A stretch of 27,489 nucleotides of DNA from Thermacetogenium sp. UBA4966 (GCA_002397275.1 DHAA01000058.1:1-27489); one strand, 5' to 3'; shown: positions 7,671 through 15,268, counted from the stretch's first letter. Notes: a model not told the origin generated them from the sequence alone. Translations and numbers: made by a program.

Positions 7671-7708
7671 AGAAAAACGGCGCGGCCCTCCAGACCGTAC
7701 CGTTTTCT
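7671..7708 (-). terminator. bidirectional-type terminator between relE and fmdB
   Basis: AAAACGG (7674-7680) pairs with CCGTTTT (7700-7706), with additional GC pairs inside. On the minus strand the stem is followed by TTTTTCTG, which favours termination of fmdB; on the plus strand the T-run is shorter. It lies between the convergent genes. A weaker AT-rich hairpin (7617-7636) follows the relE stop. Confidence 0.6.
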
Positions 7709-7745
7709 GCTGTAAATAACCCTTATAAACCGCCTGCTATAAAAC

Positions 7746-8033
7746 CTAGTTGGCAGATGTAGATGCGGATTCGGATGAGGATTTGGGCGCGGATGTGGAG
7801 TTAACCTCTTCTTTTTTCTCTTTGGCGCCCACATGTTTCTTTTCGTGCAAACCTGTTTTCCTGTTATCTGTACAGTAAAATCCAGACCCCTTGAAAACAA
7901 TGGCTACATTGCGGGAAATCAACCTCTCCACACTTTGTCCGCAGGTCGGGCATTTTTCAAGCGGTGGCTCGGTAATACGCTGCGTCGCCTGGAAATGTCC
8001 GCAGTGTTCACACTTGTACTCATAAGTCGGCAT
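7746..8033 (-). CDS. FmdB-type zinc ribbon regulatory protein
   Basis: The 95-residue protein begins MPTYEYKCEHCGH and has a second pair CPTCG about 20 residues later, the zinc ribbon of the FmdB family (named after a formamidase/amide-related regulator). Members are short and most have no known partner. The C-terminal third is low complexity, rich in Ser, Ala, Lys and Glu, and probably disordered. ATG at 8033 has GGAGAGGTGA upstream, and the gene has its own promoter at 8079-8107. Its role here is unknown; it lies between a toxin-antitoxin pair and the oxygen-defence operon and is separated from both by terminators. Confidence 0.85.
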   Translation of the reverse strand: MPTYEYKCEHCGHFQATQRITEPPLEKCPTCGQSVERLISRNVAIVFKGSGFYCTDNRKTGLHEKKHVGAKEKKEEVNSTSAPKSSSESASTSAN

Positions 8034-8078
8034 TTCGCGTCACCTCTCCAGGAAATCTTTTTTTATCACCAAAATATT

Positions 8079-8107
8079 TATATATGCCATTATGTGCAGT
8101 TTGTCAA
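8079..8107 (-). promoter_or_regulatory. sigma-A promoter for fmdB-type gene
   Basis: On the minus strand TTGACA (8102-8107) and TATATA (8079-8084) are 17 bases apart, about 45 bases ahead of the ATG. The -35 box is perfect and the -10 box is 4 of 6. Confidence 0.6.
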
Positions 8108-8169
8108 GGTCTGATCAACCTCAGGGCAACCAACCGGCAGTTACTGTCCAGAGGTAGTCTGCCACCAGT

Positions 8170-8199
8170 CCGGCGGATTCCGCTTGCTCCCTGATTATG
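8170..8199 (-). repeat. solitary half-copy of composite repeat module B
   Basis: These 30 bases match the right arm of module B at 22518-22546 with one substitution and one inserted base when read on the minus strand. The left arm and both A modules are absent. It lies in the gap between fmdB and the hrb terminator. In one minus-strand frame the surrounding 140 bases are open to a stop at 8118, but without a start codon after the terminator. Confidence 0.6.
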
Positions 8200-8264
8200 T
8201 CCCGGACAGCATCAAGGCCTGCTTCCCTGCGTGAATATGTTAAAGAGAGAAGCGGATCAGGCAG

Positions 8265-8289
8265 AAAAAAGCTGCTCTTTAAAAGCAGC
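8265..8289 (-). terminator. rho-independent terminator of the rbr-dfx-fprA-hrb operon
   Basis: On the minus strand GCTGCT pairs with AGCAGC (8284-8289 and 8271-8276) and is followed at once by TTTTTT (8265-8270). It lies 32 bases after the hrb stop codon, closing the operon. Confidence 0.85.
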
Positions 8290-8320
8290 AGCGCAATAGA
8301 AAGGATGAACGAAAATCTCT

Positions 8321-9010
8321 TTACCCGATCTTCTCGAAAGCGTCTTTCCCTGCTCCACAGACTGGGCAGGTCCAGTCGTCAGGTAATTTTTCGAAAGGTG
8401 TCCCCGGCTCGATGCCGTTTTCCGGATCTCCGTCCGCCGGGATGTATTCATAGCCGCAAATCGAGCATTCGTAGCTATCCATGCCTTTTCTCCTTTCTTC
8501 TTTATTATTGGCAACATAGGTGGGAGCAGACGGCGGAGTGCTCCCCCTCTTTACCTGGTGGTAATAGGCGTAGGTCATCGGGGCGCCCTCTTTCAAAACA
8601 TCCGCTGCGGTGATCTCGCCGATAAAAACGCTGTGCGTCCCCGCATCAGCCTCCTGGACGACTCCGGCTTCAATACAGGCCAGCGCTATCTCATCCAGAT
8701 AAGGCAGTCCCCGCGGGGTTGTCCGGTAATGCACATCAGCAAACTTGTCCACATCTCTGCCCGACTTGAAACCAAACTGCCCGATCAGGGAAAGGGGTGT
8801 TTCCTCCGGCAGGATAGAAACGCAAAACAATCCGCTTTTCCTGATCAACTCATTTGTCATATTTTGTTTATTGATACTGACTGCTATTGTCGGCGGTTCG
8901 CTGGAGATCTGGAAGACCGTGTTGGCAATCTGCCCGTTTATCCGATCCCCGTCTTTGGATGAAATCACATAGAGTCCGTAGCTGAGACTATAGAGCGCTT
9001 TCAGGTTCAA
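8321..9010 (-). CDS. hrb: flavin reductase-rubredoxin fusion (high-molecular-weight rubredoxin)
   Basis: The 229-residue protein joins an N-terminal flavin reductase-like FMN-binding domain (about 1-160, with the QISSEPPTIAVSI strand and GTHSVFIGEI) to a C-terminal rubredoxin (about 176-229). The rubredoxin has CSICGYEY and CPVCGAGKDAFE, giving four Cys for one iron. In Moorella thermoacetica the same fusion, Hrb, takes electrons from NADH and passes them to the flavodiiron protein FprA; fprA is the next gene upstream here, 17 bases away. The start is a TTG at 9010 with AGGAGGAG eight bases before it. A strong terminator follows. The role is by family and context; no residue is missing. Confidence 0.9.
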   Translation of the reverse strand: MNLKALYSLSYGLYVISSKDGDRINGQIANTVFQISSEPPTIAVSINKQNMTNELIRKSGLFCVSILPEETPLSLIGQFGFKSGRDVDKFADVHYRTTPRGLPYLDEIALACIEAGVVQEADAGTHSVFIGEITAADVLKEGAPMTYAYYHQVKRGSTPPSAPTYVANNKEERRKGMDSYECSICGYEYIPADGDPENGIEPGTPFEKLPDDWTCPVCGAGKDAFEKIG

Positions 9011-9027
9011 ATCTATTTCTCCTCCTA

Positions 9028-10203
9028 TTATTCAATAGCGCCGGCAAGCTTGCTCCCAATCTGTTTAAGATTATCCAGATCCTCTCTTTCAGGAATATAC
9101 TGTAGATTCACTGTCTCTTCAGGCATTTCCCAGCCCATTCCCTCAAGAACAGAGGCTACCTCGCGGGCGCCCTGTCCTCCCCAGCCATAAGACCCGAAAG
9201 CAAAACCTGTACGCTTCTTGGGCCGCAATCCTTTAATATAAGTGAGAAAAGCGGCCACAGTGGGGAGCATTCCGTTGTTGAGAGTGGGAGAGCCGACCAA
9301 TACGAGTTTCGCCGTAAGCAGATGCGGAACAACCTCGGAGATATGGTTTGTCTGCAAGAACTTCATAACAACTGGAACACCGCTCTTCTCAATCCCCTCC
9401 TGCAGAGCCAGAGCCATTTCCCTGGTGGAACCCCACATGGTATCGTAGACGATGAGGGCCTTGCGGTCCGGCTCATTGCCCGACCATTTGCGGTATTCCT
9501 TGAGCAGTTCCGGGATGTGTGAGCGCCAGATCAGCCCATGACTGGGACCGATCATCTCCAGGGGAAGGGTTTCCACGACATCCAAGGCCTTTTTTACCTG
9601 GTCCCCATAAGGGAAGACAATATTGGCATAGTAGGATGCCGCCGCTTCCCGCACGATATCCCAACCCAACTGATCGACAAACCGTTCTGTGCCGGCAATA
9701 TGCTGCCCGAAGGCGTCATTGGACAGCAGCAGCTTGTCCTCCGGAATGTAAGTTACCATATTGTCCGGCCAGTGCACCATAGGGGTTTGCACAAACTTGA
9801 GGGTACGGGAACCGATCTTCAGTTCCTCTCCTGTCTGTACCAGGATATAGTCCCACTCCTTTTTATAGTGCATTTCCAGGCCCTTTTTCCCCTTCGGCGT
9901 GGTGACGATCTTAGCGTTAGGAGCGGCTTCCATTACCCTGGGCACGCTCCCGGAGTGATCCATTTCCACATGGTTGACCACCATGTAATCGATCTTTTTG
10001 GGATCCACAATAGTTTTGATCCTGCTTAACATTTCATCTGCCAGATAGTGCTTTACCGTATCCACCAAAGTAATTTTATCGTCGATGATCAGGTAGGAGT
10101 TGTAGGTCGAACCGTGAGGGGTAACATAGCCATGGAAATAACGGAGATCCCAGTCGATCCCGCCGACCCAATATACACCGGGTTTAATCTCGATTGGCTG
10201 CAT
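9028..10203 (-). CDS. fprA: flavodiiron protein (A-type flavoprotein), O2/NO reductase
   Basis: This 391-residue soluble protein reduces O2 to water or NO to N2O in anaerobes. The metallo-beta-lactamase-like domain has the diiron ligands HVEMDH (H78, E80, D82, H83), H144 in MVHWPDN, D163 in NDAFG and H222 in GPSHG. The flavodoxin-like domain from about residue 250 begins with the FMN loop YDTMWGSTREMA and has GSYGWGGQG later. ATG at 10203 is preferred over GTG at 10212 because GAGGTGAG stands just before it. Length is standard. It lies between desulfoferrodoxin and the rubredoxin fusion that is its likely electron donor. Confidence 0.95.
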   Translation of the reverse strand: MQPIEIKPGVYWVGGIDWDLRYFHGYVTPHGSTYNSYLIIDDKITLVDTVKHYLADEMLSRIKTIVDPKKIDYMVVNHVEMDHSGSVPRVMEAAPNAKIVTTPKGKKGLEMHYKKEWDYILVQTGEELKIGSRTLKFVQTPMVHWPDNMVTYIPEDKLLLSNDAFGQHIAGTERFVDQLGWDIVREAAASYYANIVFPYGDQVKKALDVVETLPLEMIGPSHGLIWRSHIPELLKEYRKWSGNEPDRKALIVYDTMWGSTREMALALQEGIEKSGVPVVMKFLQTNHISEVVPHLLTAKLVLVGSPTLNNGMLPTVAAFLTYIKGLRPKKRTGFAFGSYGWGGQGAREVASVLEGMGWEMPEETVNLQYIPEREDLDNLKQIGSKLAGAIE

Positions 10204-10226
10204 AAAACTCACCTCTATCCGTTATT

Positions 10227-10610
10227 TTACCCATTTGCCTTCCACAATCCGTGTAGATTGCAGTAGGCATAGACATCGCTGCCGGACTTTTCACAGAAAA
10301 CTGCTTTCGGTTCGTCTCCAGGAGAAAGATATATCCTCTCTATACCGTCGTCCGTGGCAACCGCTATCCACTCGATATAATGCTTATCAGTCATCGGATG
10401 AATCACAGAACCAACGGCGACTTCCGTTCCCCCATCTTTCTTAGAAACGACCGGGACATGTTTTTCCTGGGAGGCGTCGGTAGTATTGGCCTCAAGCTTG
10501 ACCATCGGCTGGCCGCAGCAAACCAGCCGGCCGCCTCCATTTTTGACCAGATCCACAATATTGCCGCACACTTCACAACGGTAGAATGCAACTTCTGTTT
10601 TCATCCTCAT
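10227..10610 (-). CDS. dfx: desulfoferrodoxin (superoxide reductase)
   Basis: The protein of about 127 residues reduces superoxide to peroxide. It has the N-terminal desulforedoxin-like FeCys4 centre (CEVCG then CCGQPM, the paired adjacent Cys being typical) and the C-terminal catalytic iron site: His in EKHVPVV, His residues in VGSVIHPMTDKHYIEW, and Cys plus His in AYCNLHGLWK. It is thus the two-iron class. The start could be ATG at 10610 or 10604; GGAGAGG is 5 bases from the first, so I chose that. It sits between rubrerythrin and fprA, as expected for a defence chain in which superoxide becomes peroxide and rubrerythrin removes the peroxide. Confidence 0.94.
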   Translation of the reverse strand: MRMKTEVAFYRCEVCGNIVDLVKNGGGRLVCCGQPMVKLEANTTDASQEKHVPVVSKKDGGTEVAVGSVIHPMTDKHYIEWIAVATDDGIERIYLSPGDEPKAVFCEKSGSDVYAYCNLHGLWKANG

Positions 10611-10640
10611 CGTCACCTCTCCAATGGAGTATATTAATTT

Positions 10641-11177
10641 TTAATAGTTCTCAGCCTTGATCTCGAAAAACGATCTGGGGTGGTCGCAAACAGGACAGAC
10701 TTCAGGCGCTTTCTCCCCATAATGGATATGTCCGCAGTTGGCGCACTTCCAGACTTGTTTTTCCGATCGCGCGAAAACCTTGTCCTCTTTAATGTTTTGC
10801 AGTAATTTCAAATATCTTTCCTCATGCTCTTTTTCGATTTTGGCGACCTGTTCGAAAAGATAGGCAGTTTTGGTAAAACCCTCTTCCCTCGCTGTCTTCG
10901 CAAACCCGGCGTACATATCTGTCCATTCGTAATGCTCGCCTGCGGCGGCGTCTTCCAGATTTTCTTCAGTTGATGGAATACCTTCATGCAGAAGTTTAAA
11001 CCAGATCTTGGCGTGCTCTTTTTCATTGTTCGATGTCTCTTCAAAAAAATTAGCGATTTGAACGAAACCGTCTTTCTTTGCCTGAGAAGCATAATAACCG
11101 TATTTTACTCTCGCCTGAGACTCACCCGCGAAAGCCGCCAAAAGGTTAGCCTCTGTCTTCGATCCCTTCAAATCCAT
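10641..11177 (-). CDS. rbr: rubrerythrin (NADH-dependent peroxidase component)
   Basis: The 178-residue protein has a four-helix ferritin-like diiron domain with ligands in GESQARVKYGYYA, EETSNNEKEHAKIW and VAKIEKEHEERYL, and a C-terminal rubredoxin-like domain with CANCG and CPVCDHP. It reduces hydrogen peroxide using electrons from rubredoxin. ATG at 11177 is chosen because AAAGGAGG lies 8 bases upstream and it gives the family start MDLKGSKTEANLL; the frame stays open further upstream but covers the promoter. It is first in the operon, with a promoter at 11217-11245. Confidence 0.95.
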   Translation of the reverse strand: MDLKGSKTEANLLAAFAGESQARVKYGYYASQAKKDGFVQIANFFEETSNNEKEHAKIWFKLLHEGIPSTEENLEDAAAGEHYEWTDMYAGFAKTAREEGFTKTAYLFEQVAKIEKEHEERYLKLLQNIKEDKVFARSEKQVWKCANCGHIHYGEKAPEVCPVCDHPRSFFEIKAENY

Positions 11178-11216
11178 GTTATTTTCCTCCTTTAATTTAT
11201 AATTGTTTCTTGAAAT

Positions 11217-11245
11217 AATATACAATATTGTCGCCTGTTTTGCAA
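11217..11245 (-). promoter_or_regulatory. promoter of the rbr operon, with a weak PerR-like box upstream
   Basis: On the minus strand TTGCAA (11240-11245) and TATATT (11217-11222) are 17 bases apart. Upstream, 11264-11278 reads TTATAATCATAAACA, matching the PerR box consensus in about 11 of 14 fixed positions. PerR control would suit these genes, but the box lies upstream of the -35 site rather than over the promoter, so the operator is only a possibility. Confidence 0.55.
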
Positions 11246-11276
11246 ATTGGTAATATCGCCGTTTGTTTATGATTAT

Positions 11277-11447
11277 AAAGCACTTTGATTGGGTTTGCAC
11301 AAATTTTCACCAATATTCTCGGTAAGCCAAGCATAAACTCTTTCAGATTCGCCGTTTACGTTAACAGCCGCCGGGTTATTGCCGGTGATCAGCACCGCGC
11401 TGGTGTTTTCGGCGGAAATACGATTTGAGGAATGTAGACAATCATGT
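11277..11447 (-). pseudogene. possible C-terminal remnant of an unrecognised gene
   Basis: In the 408-base gap between rbr and the next gene, a minus-strand frame is open for about 55 codons from a stop near 11445 to a TAA at 11277. It has no start codon in the coding-like part but a sequence that looks like real protein (SAVLITGNNPAAVNV, then SERVYAWLTENIG). I do not recognise the family. It may be the tail of a gene whose front was deleted. Confidence 0.3.
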
Positions 11448-11585
11448 TAAACTAAATATAGTATAAGGGATATGAATCACAGTCTCCTTTCGTAAAGTTA
11501 TCATTGTTCACCATCTGTTTTTTAGCTTATGTTTCTCCCGGTAGCGGTGGGTAAAAGTGTCTAGAGAATCAGGGAGGTGGAACAG

Positions 11586-12407
11586 ATGAGTGTCGCCATG
11601 GCATACCTGCAGGATCTTTCAGATGCCGACCTTAGTTTTATTGTGAGAACCGTCGTTGACAAAAGGCAAGACTATGATTATATTTGTGATTTGCTGAGGG
11701 ATAAACCTGACCTGGTGGAAATCATGCTGGAGGATGAAAAGCTTTATAGGCGAGTTCAGAAAACAGACGATATTTTCTTAAAAATTTCCCCGTTTCTATT
11801 GTTCAGTATCCTCATCTTGCAGACTAAAAGGCAGCTCGAAAAAAAGAGCTATACTATGGAAATTTTAAGCAAGGGAGGGCGTATCCCGGTTTTCGATGCC
11901 GGGCATGCCGCCGCGCTGATTCAAAACAAGGATATACGGGCTTACCTGGCCAGAATGCTGGCATCCTTTAGCAAGGTTGACAGCACCACAGTCGTTTACC
12001 GAGCTCGAGGGCTAACATACCAGCGGCAGTTCAGCGAGCTTGACTTCGATGATGTGCTCGAACTGGCCGGATTAGTGGAACTCCCCTACCGCTATGATTT
12101 TTATAAGAGGCTTGCCGATATTTCGCTGTTCATTTCAGGGGTTTTCCCGGATTGTGTGCGCAGGACCAAAGACGCAGATGCTCATGCAGTCGTGAAATAT
12201 ATCGTAAACAGCGGGCGCACCATGGAGGATTATGAAGAGGATGGGCGCCGCTACTATGACCTTGCTTCCACATATGATGAAGCAAGAGAACAGGGGTTGG
12301 ATCATATACTGTCGCAATTTGCTGAAAATTTTACTACAATACGCAAACCCCTCAACTATCTTGCAGAGAATTTAATCTTTCAGCAGCGTGTTCAATGGTT
12401 TATATAA
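11586..12407 (+). CDS. conserved-type hypothetical protein, helical, function unknown
   Basis: The 273-residue protein is soluble and mostly helical, with no signal peptide; a hydrophobic stretch near residues 70-82 (SPFLLFSILILQ) is probably buried rather than a membrane helix. Notable pieces are FSELDFDDVLELAGLVEL, then YKRLADISLFISGVFPDCV, and later DGRRYYDLAST. This pattern reminds me of widespread hypothetical proteins of about 250-270 residues, but I cannot name a family or function. ATG at 11586 is chosen because GGGAGGTG lies upstream; a GTG at 11577 overlaps that site. It has its own terminator, so it is not in one operon with motAB. Confidence 0.75.
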   Translation: MSVAMAYLQDLSDADLSFIVRTVVDKRQDYDYICDLLRDKPDLVEIMLEDEKLYRRVQKTDDIFLKISPFLLFSILILQTKRQLEKKSYTMEILSKGGRIPVFDAGHAAALIQNKDIRAYLARMLASFSKVDSTTVVYRARGLTYQRQFSELDFDDVLELAGLVELPYRYDFYKRLADISLFISGVFPDCVRRTKDADAHAVVKYIVNSGRTMEDYEEDGRRYYDLASTYDEAREQGLDHILSQFAENFTTIRKPLNYLAENLIFQQRVQWFI

Positions 12408-12427
12408 CCGCCTGAAGAATATCCTTT

Positions 12428-12460
12428 AACCGCTCATCTACGTATGCAGCGGTTTTTTTT
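12428..12460 (+). terminator. rho-independent terminator after the hypothetical gene
   Basis: AACCGCT (12428-12434) pairs with AGCGGTT (12448-12454), with CAT/ATG pairs inside, and runs into eight T. It stands 20 bases after the stop codon at 12407. Confidence 0.88.
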
Positions 12461-12564
12461 ATTATTATTAGTTAATTTTTCATTTATCAGAGAATTGTGG
12501 AAGGAAAAACGTCCTGTTTTGTCGAACAAATGAGAATATTACCATAAACCGGAGGTTCTCAAGC

Positions 12565-13344
12565 ATGGACATAACTACTATCGTTGGATTGCTGTCTGGT
12601 TTCGCCGCTCTAATCATCGCTTTCGTCATGGAAGGTGGGACCATGGGGGCGCTGAGTTCCGCTACCGCTGCCATAATCGTACTCGGCGGCACATTCGGCG
12701 CCACAGTACTCTCTTTTACTGCTGAAGAATTGAAAAAAGTACCCGCCATCCTGCGCATATGTTTTCAAAGCCGGCAATACGACTTTCACTCTCTGATCGA
12801 CGAGATTGTCCGTCTTTCCGACCAGGCTCGCCGGGAAGGGCTGCTCAGTCTGGAGCAAAACTTTGAAGAGATCAGCGATCCCTTTCTGAAACTGGGAGTT
12901 CAATTGGTGATCGACGGTGTGGAAGGCACGCTACTGCAAGGACTCCTGGAAACGGATATCTACTGTATGGAAAAACGTCATAAGAGTGGAATAGCTATCT
13001 TTGAGGCAGCGGGCGGCTATTCTCCAACCATGGGTATTATCGGTACGGTTATGGGGCTGGTCAATGTTCTGGGACGAATGGATGATCCCGGCTCCCTGGG
13101 GCCCGCTATCGCCGTGGCCTTTATCGCCACGCTGTACGGCGTCGGTTTCGCCAACCTGTTGTGGCTGCCTATTGCCACCAAATTAAAGACTAAGCATCAA
13201 AAAGAAGCGTTTTATAGGGAAATCTGCCTGGAGGGCATCCTTTCTCTGCAAGCCGGGGAAAACCCTGCTTTTATCAGAGAAAAGCTGCTGGTGTTTTTCG
13301 ACCGCCGGCAAAGGGAAATCCATTCTGAAGGGAGCGCGGAGTAA
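12565..13344 (+). CDS. motA: flagellar motor stator protein MotA
   Basis: This 259-residue inner-membrane protein forms the ion channel of the flagellar stator with MotB. It has membrane helices at about 6-22 and 34-52, a cytoplasmic loop with the RREGLLSLE motif that contacts the rotor protein FliG, and two further helices at about 150-172 (GYSPTMGIIGTVMGLV, the family signature) and 180-203. ATG at 12565 has GGAGG nine bases upstream. The stop codon directly touches the motB ATG. No other flagellar gene lies in this window. Proton or sodium use cannot be decided from sequence alone. Confidence 0.93.
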   Translation: MDITTIVGLLSGFAALIIAFVMEGGTMGALSSATAAIIVLGGTFGATVLSFTAEELKKVPAILRICFQSRQYDFHSLIDEIVRLSDQARREGLLSLEQNFEEISDPFLKLGVQLVIDGVEGTLLQGLLETDIYCMEKRHKSGIAIFEAAGGYSPTMGIIGTVMGLVNVLGRMDDPGSLGPAIAVAFIATLYGVGFANLLWLPIATKLKTKHQKEAFYREICLEGILSLQAGENPAFIREKLLVFFDRRQREIHSEGSAE

Positions 13345-14121
13345 ATGCTGAGCAGGCGCAACAGAAGGGAAACAGAACCTGAGGGCGGCCCCGGTATGGA
13401 GCGTTGGTTATTGACATACTCAGACATGATCACCCTGTTAATGATCTTTTTTATCATGATGTATGTGATCAGTAATGTGAACACAGAGAAATTTAAGGCA
13501 TTAGCGGATAATCTGAGTATGGTGCTCCGGGGAGCGCCTCCCTCGGGCATCATGCAGGATGGCTCGGGATCGCCGGTTCCTGCCATAACCGGAGAAGCGG
13601 CGCAGATGGCTGAACTGGAAAAAGAGCTTAAAGAGTTTATCTCTAAAGAACACCTCACCGGCCAGATCTCAGTTCAAATGGAGGAGCGCGGACTGGTGGT
13701 AAGCTTTCAGGCGACAGTTCTTTTCGATAGAGGGTCTGCGGAGCTGACGCCTGAGGCAAAACGTATTATAGCGGTGCTCAGCGCCAAGCTAAAGAACATG
13801 CCCAACTATCTGAGGGTGGAGGGGCATACCTGCAATCTTCCCATTAATACCCCCCTGTTTCCCTCTAACTGGGAGCTATCTACGGCACGGGCCACCAATG
13901 TGGTGGAGGAGCTAATCGCCTCCAGCGGTATTCCCGCCAACCGCCTCTCGGCAACCGGATACGGGGAGTACAGGCCGCTGTACCCTAACGACAGCGAGAG
14001 CAACAGGCAGATGAACAGAAGAATCGATATCCTGATTCTCAAAACAAAGTATGCGCAAGTGGAACCGGAGCAAGGAAGCAATACGGAAACGAATAAAGAA
14101 GACCCGGGAGTCACAAATTAA
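13345..14121 (+). CDS. motB: flagellar motor stator protein MotB
   Basis: The 258-residue protein has one membrane helix (about 23-45) holding the ion-carrying Asp27 in TYSDMITLLMIFF, a linker or plug, and an OmpA-like peptidoglycan-binding domain (about 115-240) with FPSNWELSTARA. The usual GHTDNxPI motif reads GHTCNLPI: the conserved Asp, which contacts diaminopimelate in OmpA-like domains, is Cys163 (codon TGC at 13831-13833), while the partner Arg182 is kept. The gene starts right after the motA stop. Its last codons form one arm of a terminator hairpin. Confidence 0.93.
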   Translation: MLSRRNRRETEPEGGPGMERWLLTYSDMITLLMIFFIMMYVISNVNTEKFKALADNLSMVLRGAPPSGIMQDGSGSPVPAITGEAAQMAELEKELKEFISKEHLTGQISVQMEERGLVVSFQATVLFDRGSAELTPEAKRIIAVLSAKLKNMPNYLRVEGHTCNLPINTPLFPSNWELSTARATNVVEELIASSGIPANRLSATGYGEYRPLYPNDSESNRQMNRRIDILILKTKYAQVEPEQGSNTETNKEDPGVTN

Positions 14122-14133
14122 TCCCGGGTCTTC
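14098..14133 (-). terminator. terminator shared by convergent motB and nifU-like gene
   Basis: A perfect 12-bp stem (14098-14109 with 14122-14133, sequence GAAGACCCGGGA) spans the motB stop codon. On the minus strand it is followed by TTTATTC, so it best ends the galU-nifU transcript; on the plus strand no T-run follows. Its left arm is part of the motB coding sequence. Confidence 0.75.
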
Positions 14134-14136
14134 CTA

Positions 14137-14361
14137 CTAGCGAACAGCAACAACCTCGGTTATTTCAGGGATCTCTTTTTTGAGCTCCCGCTCAATCCCC
14201 ATTTTCAAGGTAACAAGCGCCATGGCGCATCCGCCGCAGGCGCCTTTGAGACGCACCTTGACGACTCCCTTTTCATCAACTTCAACCAGTTCCACATCCC
14301 CTCCGTCACGCTGGAGCATAGGGCGTATACGCCCCAAAACTTCTTCTACCTTATCCTGCAT
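14137..14361 (-). CDS. NifU C-terminal-domain (Nfu-type) iron-sulfur carrier
   Basis: This 74-residue protein matches the stand-alone NifU C-terminal domain that carries Fe-S clusters to target proteins. It shows LQRDGGDVELVEV and the cluster-binding LKGACGGCAMA with Cys-x2-Cys. ATG at 14361 is preferred: GGGGGGTG is about 8 bases upstream and MQDKVEEVLGRIRPML is the usual start. It overlaps the end of galU by 11 bases, so its translation is probably coupled to galU, although the two have no obvious shared pathway. Confidence 0.9.
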   Translation of the reverse strand: MQDKVEEVLGRIRPMLQRDGGDVELVEVDEKGVVKVRLKGACGGCAMALVTLKMGIERELKKEIPEITEVVAVR

Positions 14362-15268
14362 CGCATTCACCCCCCATTTTAAAAACATCTTTTAAAAACC
14401 GGCGAAAGGCCGGGCCCAACTCCGGATTAGCCAGCGTATACATTACAGTGGCTTGCAGAAAGCCCAGTTTGTCGCCCACATCATATCTTTCCCCGGAAAA
14501 GAGACATGCATAAACAGGCTGCACCCCGGCCAGTTCTCTCAGGGCATCGGTCAGCTGAATCTCTCCTCCCGCTCCGGGTTCGATCCTTCCTAAAATATCG
14601 AAAATCTCAGGAGTAATGATATAGCGCCCGATGACGGCAAGATTTGACGGCGCATCTGCCGGCGCCGGCTTCTCGATCATATCATCCACTTGGAAACAGC
14701 CGTTTACAGGTTTCTTTCCCCCGCCCGCAGGCTTAATAATTCCATAGCGTGACAAATCCTTATCCGGGACCTCCTGCACCGCCAGTACCGTAGCCTGATG
14801 CTCCTCATATATATCCAGAAGCTGACGCAAACAAGGAACTTCTGCATCGATCAGGTCGTCTCCCAGCATTACGGCAAACGGCTGATCACCTACGAACTTT
14901 CTGGCGCAATAAACGGCATGCCCTAACCCTAAAGCCTCTTTTTGCCTTACAAAATGAATGTCCGCCAGGTTGGCGATGTCCTCTATCTGGCGCAGAAAAT
15001 CGTCCTCTCCCTTTTCTTTGAGGACAAGCTCCAGTTCCACCGCTCTGTCAAAGTGGTCCTCGATAGCCCGCTTATTCTTGCCGGTAACGATGATAATATC
15101 TTCAATTCCGGAAGCCACCGCCTCTTCCACCGTATACTGAATTGCCGGTTTGTCAACGATGGGCAGCATTTCCTTGGGCTGCGCCTTGGTCGCTGGGAGA
15201 AAGCGAGTCCCCCACCCGGCGGCTGGAATAATCGCCTTTTTTACCTTATTTTTTTGCAAACAAGTCAT
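14351..15268 (-). CDS. galU: UTP-glucose-1-phosphate uridylyltransferase
   Basis: This 305-residue cytoplasmic enzyme makes UDP-glucose from UTP and glucose 1-phosphate, for envelope glycans. Motifs are the nucleotide loop IPAAGWGTRFLPATKAQPKEMLP, VDKPAIQYTVEEA, the metal site MLGDDLID and GEIQLTDAL. ATG at 15268 touches GGGGG with no spacing, so a TTG three codons later (15259), 8 bases from that site, may be the true start. A TATAAT-like -10 box lies at 15281-15286 without a clear -35. It overlaps the NifU-like gene. Confidence 0.93.
   Translation of the reverse strand: MTCLQKNKVKKAIIPAAGWGTRFLPATKAQPKEMLPIVDKPAIQYTVEEAVASGIEDIIIVTGKNKRAIEDHFDRAVELELVLKEKGEDDFLRQIEDIANLADIHFVRQKEALGLGHAVYCARKFVGDQPFAVMLGDDLIDAEVPCLRQLLDIYEEHQATVLAVQEVPDKDLSRYGIIKPAGGGKKPVNGCFQVDDMIEKPAPADAPSNLAVIGRYIITPEIFDILGRIEPGAGGEIQLTDALRELAGVQPVYACLFSGERYDVGDKLGFLQATVMYTLANPELGPAFRRFLKDVFKMGGECDAG

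Noticed and set aside
8118..8264. Minus-strand open frame ending at 8118 with protein-like C-terminus
   Set aside because: It has no start codon after the strong terminator at 8265-8289 and overlaps a repeat arm; too weak to call a gene.
9538..10029. 163-codon plus-strand open frame
   Set aside because: It is antisense to fprA, whose diiron and FMN motifs are complete.
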